Source: Fimenecus sp045631075 (GTDB lineage Bacteria; Bacillota; Clostridia; Oscillospirales; Acutalibacteraceae). From it: 6,943 bases of DNA. The notes beneath the pieces were generated by a model. It was not told the origin of the DNA. It worked only from the letters and a program-made list of their open reading frames with translations, and made no database searches. Below are positions 1 through 4,635 of the stretch, in pieces; the stretch's first letter is position 1; each line of letters begins with the position of its first letter. The stretch spans positions 1 to 6,943 of the forward strand of contig JAZQUC010000111.1 of NCBI GenBank assembly GCA_045631075.1. Direction: 5' to 3'. The position numbers were made by a program, and so were the translations under genes.

Positions 1-148
1 CAACGAAGTAAATCCTGACGGATTTGTGAAGTATCCTACGGATATGAAGTAGCGTTGCTGTGAAGTATGCCTTACGGCATATTGAGGATTTGCTTCACTT
101 CATATTTGTCGAAGACAAATACTTCATATTGCGAAGCGATACTTCATT
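1..148. repeat. Array of mini-hairpins spaced by TGAAGTA heptamers (left copy)
   Basis: Short perfect or near-perfect hairpins alternate with the heptamer TGAAGTA (27-33, 45-51, 61-67). After an unpaired centre near 81-100 the heptamer appears inverted as TACTTCA (120-126, 140-146). Visible stems are AATCC/GGATT (11-24), ATCC/GGAT (33-43), AGC/GCT (51-59), ATGCC/GGCAT (67-80), ATTTGTC/GACAAAT (104-120) and ATTGC/GCGAT (128-140, one G-U pair), with loops of 3-4 nt. Positions 61-128 match the reverse complement of 6844-6911 at 67 of 68 bases. The array probably continues to the left of the window. It is non-coding; its function is unknown. Confidence 0.8.
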
Positions 149-173
149 AAAATAAAGAATAACAAAATGGTTT

Positions 174-209
174 CGGTGGTGGGGATTTTCTCTGCCACCG
201 TTTTTATTT
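174..209 (+). terminator. Rho-independent terminator of an upstream gene
   Basis: CGGTGG (174-179) pairs with CCACCG (195-200), and further weak pairing is possible in the loop. A T-rich tract (TTTTTATTT, 201-209) follows at once. The orientation suits a plus-strand gene that ends left of the window. It also separates that gene from the DUF559 gene downstream. Confidence 0.65.
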
Positions 210-226
210 AAAGAAAAAAAGGTTTG

Positions 227-280
227 CCTCCCTCTGACGAGGGAGGTGGCAAAACGAAGTTTTGACGGAGGGAGAGATAG
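227..280 (+). repeat. Left inverted repeat of the DUF559 cassette
   Basis: It contains an 8-bp hairpin, CCTCCCTC (227-234)/GAGGGAGG (239-246) with loop TGAC. A second hairpin follows, AAAAC/GTTTT with loop GAA (251-263). It ends with the block GAGGGAGAGATAG (268-280), which also serves as the ribosome binding site of the DUF559 gene. CTCCCTC (228-234) could pair either with GAGGGAG at 239-245 or with GAGGGAG at 268-274, so the ribosome binding site could be masked in an alternative fold. Confidence 0.75.
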
Positions 281-285
281 ATAAT

Positions 286-696
286 ATGAAACCATATAAC
301 AAATCAAACATCCCTCTCGCAAAAAATCTTCGTAAAAATATGACACCTTGGGAAAGAAAACTCTGGTATGAATTTTTACGAGAGTATCCGATAAGATTTC
401 AAAGACAAAAAGCTATTGGAAAATATATCGCTGATTTTTACTGTGCAAAAGCCAAACTTATTATTGAGCTTGATGGTGGCGGTCATTATACAGATGAACA
501 AATCAAAAGTGACGAATTTCGCACACAATATTTAAGTAATATGGGACTGAAGGTTTTAAGAATATGCAACCTTGACATTGATAAAAATTTTTATAATGTT
601 TGTGAACATATTGATAAAACTGTTAAACTATCTCTCCCTCAGTCTGTTTCGCAGACAGCTCCCTCGTCAGAGGGAGCCAAAAAATCACCAAAATAA
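286..696 (+). CDS. DUF559 domain protein, PD-(D/E)XK endonuclease-like
   Basis: A 136-residue protein of the DUF559 family (PF04480), which is related to very-short-patch-repair (Vsr-like) endonucleases; the cellular role of most members is unproven. Visible hallmarks are the N-terminal LRKNMTPWERKLW segment (15-27), RFQRQ..IGKYIADFYC (37-53) and LIIELDGGGH (58-67). D50, E61 and D63 are the probable metal-binding acidic residues of the PD-(D/E)XK fold. I chose ATG 286 because GGAGGGAG lies about 11 nt upstream; a TTG at 262 would add 8 residues but overlaps that binding site. Residues 115-131 are encoded by the right inverted repeat, so the C-terminal tail is probably not part of the catalytic fold. 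It stops 10 nt before hflX. No promoter of its own is evident between the terminator at 209 and the start. No membrane segment or signal peptide is seen. Confidence 0.88.
   Translation: MKPYNKSNIPLAKNLRKNMTPWERKLWYEFLREYPIRFQRQKAIGKYIADFYCAKAKLIIELDGGGHYTDEQIKSDEFRTQYLSNMGLKVLRICNLDIDKNFYNVCEHIDKTVKLSLPQSVSQTAPSSEGAKKSPK
628..677 (-). repeat. Right inverted repeat of the DUF559 cassette
   Basis: Reading inward from its outer end on the minus strand it repeats the left copy: outer hairpin GCTCCCTC/GAGGGAGC with a 4-nt loop (658-677), a middle hairpin GTCTG/CAGAC (642-656), and the block GAGGGAGAGATAG (628-640). The middle hairpin differs in sequence from the one in the left copy but still folds. 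It is translated in the DUF559 frame as a Ser/Pro/Gln-rich tail that ends in a PSSEGA-like motif. Confidence 0.75.
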
Positions 697-706
697 AGGA
701 TTTTTT

Positions 707-1954
707 ATGGACTTTTACGAAATTACAAGAGAACCTGAAAAGGCGTTGCTCATCTCTGTTGACACAGGGGATTTTGATGCAGATGCCAGTATAGAAGAGC
801 TTACGCTCCTGACGGAAAGTGCAGGGGCTTCTGTCGTTGGCTCAATTATTCAACGGAAAAGCACTCCTGACGGTGCAACCTTTCTTGGCAAAGGCAAGTT
901 GGCAGAAGCAGAACTTTTCTGTCACAATCAGGAAATTGACCTGATTGTTTGTGACGGTGAGCTGACTCCGTCACAGATTAGAAACATTGAAAACGCAACT
1001 GATGTGCGTGTTGTTGACAGAACACAGTTAATTCTCGACATTTTCGCTTTACGAGCAAAAACAAGTGAAGGCAAATTGCAGGTTGAATTGGCTCAGCTTA
1101 AATATTCTCTTCCACGACTTACGGGTAAGGGTAAGCAATTATCCCGTCTTGGTGGTGGTATCGGTACTCGTGGTCCCGGTGAAACAAAGCTTGAAAGTGA
1201 CCGTCGTCACATTATGCGACGAATGCACGCTTTACAAGAGCAGATGGCAGAGGTTGAAAAGCGTCGTGGACTTTTACGCAAAAGACGAGAAAAAGACGGT
1301 GTTATTACTGTTGCTCTTGTTGGCTACACAAATGCAGGTAAGTCAACGCTTATGAACTCTCTTACTGACGCAGGTGTTTTGGCAGAGGACAAGCTTTTTG
1401 CTACTCTTGACCCGACTTCGAGAAAGCTCTCACTTCCAAATGGACAAGATGTTATGCTCATTGACACAGTCGGATTTGTCAGCCGTCTTCCGCACGATTT
1501 GGTCAAGGCATTCAAATCAACTCTTGAAGAAGCAAGTGAAGCTGATGTTATTCTTAATGTTTGTGATGCGTCGGATATTCATTGCAGTGAGCATATTGAG
1601 ATTACAACGGACATTCTTCGTGAATTAGGCTGTAAGGGTGACAATATTATCACAGTTATGAATAAATGTGACAAGGCAGAGAATGTTTTTGACCTTATTT
1701 CATTCGGCAAAACGGTTATGATTAGTGCTCTTAAAGGTACAAATCTTGATTTACTCTTAAAGGAAATCGAAAAAGTCCTTGAACTCAAAAGCGTTACACT
1801 TGATTTGCTTATTCCATTCTCAAAGGGTGGCGAAGTGAATTTTATCCGTAACAACGGTAAGATTTTAAGTGAAGAATTTACTGCTGACGGAACAAAACTG
1901 AAAGCAATTCTGCCGACAAGTATGGCAGATAAATATAAAGACTATGTTATATAG
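707..1954 (+). CDS. hflX: GTPase HflX, ribosome-splitting factor
   Basis: A 415-residue cytoplasmic GTPase of the HflX family (OBG-HflX group). Known members bind the 50S subunit and split stalled ribosomes, especially after heat or antibiotic stress. The N-terminal HflX domain carries LGKGK (60-64) and the conserved stretch around VVDRTQLILDIF (102-113). The glycine-rich GGGIGTRGPGETKLE motif is at 149-163, followed by a charged helix (164-196). The G domain has G1 GYTNAGKST (206-214), G2 DPTSR (235-239), G3 DTVG (253-256), G4 NKCD (319-322) and G5 SALKG (340-344), all intact. Length is normal for the family. ATG 707 is chosen because AAAGGA (695-700) lies 6 nt upstream and MDFYEITREP begins the conserved domain; the frame stays open 45 codons further upstream, but only as an overlap of the DUF559 gene. 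The GH35 gene follows after 12 nt. Confidence 0.96.
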   Translation: MDFYEITREPEKALLISVDTGDFDADASIEELTLLTESAGASVVGSIIQRKSTPDGATFLGKGKLAEAELFCHNQEIDLIVCDGELTPSQIRNIENATDVRVVDRTQLILDIFALRAKTSEGKLQVELAQLKYSLPRLTGKGKQLSRLGGGIGTRGPGETKLESDRRHIMRRMHALQEQMAEVEKRRGLLRKRREKDGVITVALVGYTNAGKSTLMNSLTDAGVLAEDKLFATLDPTSRKLSLPNGQDVMLIDTVGFVSRLPHDLVKAFKSTLEEASEADVILNVCDASDIHCSEHIEITTDILRELGCKGDNIITVMNKCDKAENVFDLISFGKTVMISALKGTNLDLLLKEIEKVLELKSVTLDLLIPFSKGGEVNFIRNNGKILSEEFTADGTKLKAILPTSMADKYKDYVI

Positions 1955-1966
1955 GATGTGGCAAAA

Positions 1967-3703
1967 ATGACATTTGAAATTATTAAAGACCAATTTGTAA
2001 AAGACGGCAAACCGGTTAAACTCATTTCAGGTGCTGTGCATTATTTTCGTAATATGCCTGACACCTGGTCAGATATTTTCAAAAAATTAAAGGCTTTGGG
2101 TTGCAACTGTGTTGAAACTTATTGTGCTTGGAATATGCACGAAAAAATCCCTGGTCAGTTTGACTTTTCAGGGATTTTAGATATTGCAAAGTTTATCGAA
2201 ATGGCACAGGCAGAAGACCTTATGGTTATTGTAAGACCGGGTCCATATATCTGCTCTGAATGGGAATTCGGTGGACTTCCTTGGTGGATTCAGGCTGATG
2301 ACGATATGGAAATCCGTTGTATGAATCCTAAATACATAGAACGCTTTGATATGTATCTTGACCGTCTTTGCGCTGAAATCAAGCCATATCTTACCACAAA
2401 CGGTGGTAATGTAATTATGGTTCAGTGTGAAAACGAGTACGGATATTACGGTGACGATAAAGAATATCTTAACTATCTCAAAAAGGGCTTTGAAGACCGT
2501 GGAATTGATGTGCCACTTTTCACATCCGACGGTACTTCTATGACAGATTTGCTTGACGGTACTATTGACGGTTGCCTTTCAACTCTTAATTTCGGTAGCC
2601 GAGTAGAAGAAAATTTCAAGGCTCACGACGAATTATTCCCTGACATTCCAAAGGTTTGTATGGAAATGTGGAACGGTTGGTTTGACGCTTGGGGTGACGA
2701 GCATCATCACACAACATCGGCAGAAGATTACGCAAAAGTTGTTGACGATATGCTCACAAAGGGTCACCTTAATATGTATATGTTTATCGGTGGCACTAAT
2801 TTCGGCTTTACATCAGGTGCAAATCACTACGAAAGCTTTAAGCCTGATGTTACAAGCTATGACTACGACGCTATGCTTACAGAATGTGGTGATGTGACAC
2901 CTAAATATATGGCTGTGCGTGAAGTGATTAAAAAGCATATTGGTGAAGAATTACCTGAAATCCCTGCTGACCGTGAGAAAAAGGCTTATGGCAAGGTAAC
3001 ACTTGACCAAAGCACAGGCTTCTTTACTGCCCTTCCTTATCTTGCAAAGCCAATTCATTCTGATGTTCCGAAATGTATGGAAAAATACGGAAACGGCTAC
3101 GGATATATTGCTTACAGAACAACTCTCGGTCGTGATTATGATGATACTCGACTTTCATTCGAAAGCCTTGGTGACAGAGCACAGATTTACATTAATGATG
3201 AGTTAATCGACATTCTTTACATCAATGACCGACTTGAAACAAGATTTACTGCTAAAAAAGGTGATGTGCTTACTGTCCTTTGCGAAAATATGGGTCGATG
3301 CAACTTCGGTGCAAAGATGATGCGTAAAAAGGGTATCGCAGGCAGATGTCTTTTCGATAATCGTGTTCATTTCAACTGGGAAGTTTACACAATGCCTATG
3401 GATAACCTTAATAACATTCCATTTGAAAACAAAGAATTCAATGAAAAATCTGCATTTTATCGTGGCACATTTAATATAGAAAATCCAAAGGATACATTCG
3501 TAAAACTTCCTGAATTTACAAAGGGCTTTGTTACTATCAATGGCTTTAATTTGGGCAGATACTGGGAAATTGGCCCACAGCAGACACTTTATGTACCTGC
3601 ATCCGTTCTTCGTGACGGTGAAAACGAGATTATCGTGTTTGAATCCGACGGACTCAAAGGCGAACCCGTTGTGGAATTTGTTGACAAACCCATATTAGGA
3701 TAA
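1967..3703 (+). CDS. Glycoside hydrolase family 35 beta-galactosidase
   Basis: A 578-residue retaining beta-galactosidase of family GH35, resembling the intracellular BgaC-type enzymes of Firmicutes that release terminal beta-galactose from oligosaccharides. The TIM-barrel part shows GAVHYFR (22-28), YCAWNMHE (52-59), RPGPYICSEWEFGGLPWW (90-107), and CENEYG (154-159) with probable acid/base E157. MEMWNGWFDAWG (232-243) holds the probable nucleophile E233, and FIGGTNFGFTSGA is at 273-285. The C-terminal beta-sandwich ends with the typical INGFNLGRYW (524-533) and VLRDGENEI (547-555) segments. No signal peptide or anchor is present, so it should act in the cytoplasm on imported sugars. ATG 1967 has AGGA (1953-1956) 10 nt upstream; a GTG at 1958 would add three residues but leaves no room for a binding site. 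It is 12 nt from hflX and probably co-transcribed. No clear terminator follows. Linkage specificity cannot be read from the sequence. Confidence 0.95.
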   Translation: MTFEIIKDQFVKDGKPVKLISGAVHYFRNMPDTWSDIFKKLKALGCNCVETYCAWNMHEKIPGQFDFSGILDIAKFIEMAQAEDLMVIVRPGPYICSEWEFGGLPWWIQADDDMEIRCMNPKYIERFDMYLDRLCAEIKPYLTTNGGNVIMVQCENEYGYYGDDKEYLNYLKKGFEDRGIDVPLFTSDGTSMTDLLDGTIDGCLSTLNFGSRVEENFKAHDELFPDIPKVCMEMWNGWFDAWGDEHHHTTSAEDYAKVVDDMLTKGHLNMYMFIGGTNFGFTSGANHYESFKPDVTSYDYDAMLTECGDVTPKYMAVREVIKKHIGEELPEIPADREKKAYGKVTLDQSTGFFTALPYLAKPIHSDVPKCMEKYGNGYGYIAYRTTLGRDYDDTRLSFESLGDRAQIYINDELIDILYINDRLETRFTAKKGDVLTVLCENMGRCNFGAKMMRKKGIAGRCLFDNRVHFNWEVYTMPMDNLNNIPFENKEFNEKSAFYRGTFNIENPKDTFVKLPEFTKGFVTINGFNLGRYWEIGPQQTLYVPASVLRDGENEIIVFESDGLKGEPVVEFVDKPILG

Positions 3704-3733
3704 ATAATTCGACAAATTGGAGTTTATAGGGAT

Positions 3734-3766
3734 GAGTGCAGAACGCAAAGTGCAGAGTGCAGAACG
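3734..3766 (+). repeat. 12-nt direct repeat GAGTGCAGAACG, two copies
   Basis: GAGTGCAGAACG occurs at 3734-3745 and 3755-3766, with a partial AAGTGCAGAG between them. It is low-complexity sequence adjoining the palindrome cluster and is similar in character to the AATTCGTAAT tract at 6395-6434. Confidence 0.7.
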
Positions 3767-3776
3767 TCGGAACTAT

Positions 3777-3880
3777 GTTGCGATTATAATAAAACCAATA
3801 TGGTTGGAATGTAGGGGCAGGTCTCTGTGCCTGCCCGTAAGTTTATCTGTTAACCACGGGCGAGCACGGAGACTCGCCCC
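3777..3880. repeat. GTAGGGGC palindromes A and B, inverted pair with TCTCYGTG loop
   Basis: Copy A (3810-3837) reads TGTAGGGGC and folds GGGCAGG (3815-3821) with CCTGCCC (3830-3836). Copy B is inverted (3858-3884), folding GGGCGAG (3858-3864) with CTCGCCC (3873-3879). The 8-nt loop TCTC[TC]GTG is kept in both, while stem positions changed together (AGG/CCT in A, GAG/CTC in B). A leader starting GTTGCGATTATAA (3777-3789) precedes copy A and recurs at 6443-6455 before another copy. Confidence 0.75.
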
Positions 3881-3904
3881 TACAAGGAAACCGATTTAGT
3901 ATGT

Positions 3905-3985
3905 CGTAGGGGCTGACGACTCGGCAGCCCGCAATAAGTGAACAGATAAACCAAAAATGGGACGCCGAGGTCGTCGTCCCCTACA
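3905..3985. repeat. GTAGGGG palindromes C and D, inverted pair with ACGAC-TCGG loop
   Basis: Copy C folds GGGCTG (3910-3915) with CAGCCC (3925-3930). Copy D is inverted and folds GGGACG (3959-3964) with CGTCCC (3975-3980). The loops, read in element orientation, share ACGAC and TCGG, and the stems again differ by paired changes. AACAGATAAAC (3941-3951), between C and D, is the perfect inverted match of GTTTATCTGTT (3841-3851) between A and B, so the whole A-B and C-D block forms a larger inverted arrangement. Confidence 0.75.
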
Positions 3986-4019
3986 TTTGCGATTTATATT
4001 AATGAACAATCATCCCTAC

Positions 4020-4031
4020 AAATTATAATTT
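4020..4031. repeat. AAATTATAATTT palindrome, copy 1
   Basis: A perfect 12-nt palindrome, repeated exactly at 6656-6667 and 6712-6723. Each copy follows a C-terminated element edge (CTACA, CGACA or CGATA), which suggests it belongs to the palindromic repeat family. Confidence 0.6.
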
Positions 4032-4047
4032 AAAATTAAATTGACAC

Positions 4048-4078
4048 AAAAAAATGGAGAGTGGGTTATCCACTCTCC
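4048..4078 (-). terminator. Terminator of the 39-residue peptide gene
   Basis: On the minus strand GGAGAGTGG pairs perfectly with CCACTCTCC around a 5-nt loop (4056-4078). A single A and then seven T residues follow (4048-4054). It lies 20 nt after the stop codon. The arms nearly match those of the second peptide gene's terminator. Confidence 0.9.
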
Positions 4079-4098
4079 GTTAAATTTTATTTACTATC

Positions 4099-4218
4099 TT
4101 ATTTGCCCATGATTGTTCCAACGAGTTCAAGAACAAAGTCAAAAACCTGACCAGGAACTTCAGCAGCGTTTACTGTTTCAAGAATTGCAATTACAAATTC
4201 AAAAACCTGTGTTAACAT
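4099..4218 (-). CDS. 39-residue acidic amphipathic peptide, family not recognised
   Basis: The gene encodes 39 residues, starting MLTQVFEFV and ending VGTIMGK. I do not recognise a family. It has six charged side chains (five acidic, one C-terminal Lys), no Cys, no Gly-Gly leader and no N-terminal signal sequence. Two helix-prone segments (3-17 and 24-37) each place Gln, Glu, Asp, Gly or Thr on one face and Phe, Val, Ile, Leu on the other, with VPG (21-23) as the turn. The two segments are internal repeats: QVFEFV at 4-9 and QVFDFV at 24-29. AAGGGGGT (4228-4235) is the ribosome binding site, with about 10 nt to the ATG. A dedicated promoter and terminator flank the gene, which argues strongly that it is expressed. 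The 38-residue peptide encoded at 4330-4446 is a paralogue. The acidic amphipathic pattern recalls beta-type phenol-soluble modulins, but no homology is claimed. Confidence 0.82.
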   Translation of the reverse strand: MLTQVFEFVIAILETVNAAEVPGQVFDFVLELVGTIMGK

Positions 4219-4250
4219 TTTAAAGTTACCCCCTTTTTTGTTATAAACAC

Positions 4251-4278
4251 ATTTTACCATATTTGCTTGATTTGTCAA
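4251..4278 (-). promoter_or_regulatory. Sigma-A-like promoter of the 39-residue peptide gene
   Basis: On the minus strand a perfect -35 TTGACA (4273-4278) is separated by 16 nt from -10 TAAAAT (4251-4256). It starts just beyond the preceding terminator, so the gene has its own transcript with a leader of roughly 25-30 nt. Confidence 0.75.
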
Positions 4279-4280
4279 TT

Positions 4281-4309
4281 AAAAAAACGGAGAGTTTTTC
4301 ACTCTCCGT
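4281..4309 (-). terminator. Terminator of the 38-residue peptide gene
   Basis: On the minus strand ACGGAGAGT pairs perfectly with ACTCTCCGT around GAAAA (4287-4309). A run of T residues follows, covered by A4281-A4286 on the plus strand. It ends 3 nt before the -35 box of the next peptide gene, so the two genes are insulated rather than in one operon. Confidence 0.9.
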
Positions 4310-4329
4310 CAATTTTTATTCAATTTTAA

Positions 4330-4446
4330 TTATCCAAGGAAACCAAGGATTGCTTCAAAAACCTGACCAACGATGTTCTGTGCTTCTGGGTCTGCACCTG
4401 CGATACCAAGAATGCTCATTACGAATTCAAAAATCTGTGCTAACAT
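4330..4446 (-). CDS. 38-residue acidic amphipathic peptide, paralogue of the 39-residue peptide
   Basis: The gene encodes 38 residues, starting MLAQIFEFV and ending LGFLG. It shares with the 39-residue peptide the N-terminal pattern MLxQxFEFVxxIL and the C-terminal pattern GQVF[ED]xxL. The central linker is four residues longer and contains Asp-Pro (19-20). It again has an internal two-fold repeat, QIFEFV (4-9) and QVFEAI (28-33). It has four acidic and no basic side chains, no Cys and no signal peptide. The ribosome binding site AAGGAGGTG (4454-4462) is near-ideal, about 9 nt from the ATG, and predicts high translation. The 15 nt encoding part of the second helix (4355-4369) are identical to 4139-4153 of the sister gene, consistent with duplication. 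The function is unknown; secreted surfactant-like, leaderless bacteriocin-like or membrane-acting roles are speculative. Confidence 0.85.
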   Translation of the reverse strand: MLAQIFEFVMSILGIAGADPEAQNIVGQVFEAILGFLG

Positions 4447-4453
4447 TGTTTAG

Positions 4454-4462
4454 CACCTCCTT
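4454..4462 (-). promoter_or_regulatory. Near-consensus ribosome binding site of the 38-residue peptide gene
   Basis: AAGGAGGTG is almost fully complementary to the 16S rRNA 3' end, with about 9 nt to the ATG at 4446. This is the strongest binding site in the window and is the main reason for accepting so short a gene. Confidence 0.85.
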
Positions 4463-4479
4463 ATTTATTTTGTAACCAT

Positions 4480-4508
4480 ATATTAACACATTTATTAAAA
4501 AGTGTCAA
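4480..4508 (-). promoter_or_regulatory. Strong sigma-A-like promoter of the 38-residue peptide gene
   Basis: On the minus strand TTGACA (4503-4508), a 17-nt spacer and TAATAT (4480-4485), with an extended -10 TG just upstream. This is close to consensus. The 6-3-6 inverted repeat AATTAT/ATAATT (4507-4521) touches the -35 box and could be an operator. Confidence 0.8.
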
Positions 4509-4539
4509 TTATTTTATAATTACTTCTTTTTTATAAATA

Positions 4540-4568
4540 TTGCAGTATCAATTGTTGTATGTTAAAAT
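4540..4568 (+). promoter_or_regulatory. Sigma-A-like promoter of the GH127 gene
   Basis: TTGCAG (4540-4545), a 17-nt spacer and TAAAAT (4563-4568), with an extended -10 TGT at 4560-4562. The -35 box lies inside the near-palindrome ATATTGCAGTAT (4537-4548), a possible regulator site. It is divergent from the peptide promoter, with the -35 boxes about 31 nt apart. Confidence 0.65.
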
Positions 4569-4635
4569 TAGTTTTACAAGGATTTGATTAAAAATCTGAC
4601 CCCAGATACCAATTTTGCCCTTGGAGGAATTTTCT

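Larger units (their letters stand above)
227..677 (+). mobile_element. Putative small mobile cassette: DUF559 gene between inverted repeats
   Basis: A single DUF559 gene is enclosed by left (227-280) and right (628-677) inverted repeats. They share an identical 18-nt outer hairpin (228-245 versus 659-676 on the complement) and an identical 13-nt inner block, GAGGGAGAGATAG (268-280 versus 628-640 on the complement). The middle of each repeat differs but still folds. The cassette lies immediately before hflX and ends 29 nt upstream of its start codon. No convincing target-site duplication is seen; both sides are A-rich. No transposase is present, so movement would need a trans-acting enzyme or the DUF559 nuclease itself. 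Calling it mobile is inference from the architecture. Confidence 0.45.
3704..4040. other. Gene-free intergenic region filled with palindromic repeats
   Basis: I see no supported coding region here. The open frame across 3717-3899 runs through repeat sequence, lacks a credible ribosome binding site and matches no family I know. The region holds a 12-nt direct repeat near its start, four GTAGGG-type hairpins and one AAATTATAATTT palindrome. None of the hairpins is followed by a U-tract, so termination of the hflX-GH35 transcript here is uncertain. Confidence 0.7.

Noticed and set aside
1..148. Possible CRISPR array, because a fixed heptamer alternates with variable segments
   Set aside because: The constant part is only 7 nt, the variable parts are self-complementary hairpins, and the heptamers invert at the centre; no cas gene is present.
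572..706. A 45-codon upstream extension of the hflX frame
   Set aside because: It overlaps the DUF559 gene, matches no part of the HflX domain, and ATG 707 has a good AAAGGA site 6 nt upstream.
3858..3884. Palindrome B as terminator of the hflX-GH35 transcript
   Set aside because: The 7-bp stem is good, but it is followed by CTACAAGG rather than a U-tract.
3717..3899. A 60-codon open frame after the GH35 gene
   Set aside because: It runs through direct repeats and GTAGGGGC palindromes and has no convincing ribosome binding site or recognisable domain.
4263..4475. A 70-codon plus-strand open frame
   Set aside because: It is antisense to the 38-residue peptide gene and its terminator; the minus strand has the promoter, binding site and terminator.
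4590..4635. Possible riboswitch leader before the GH127 gene
   Set aside because: The leader is only about 65 nt from the predicted promoter and shows no stable hairpin or known aptamer motif.
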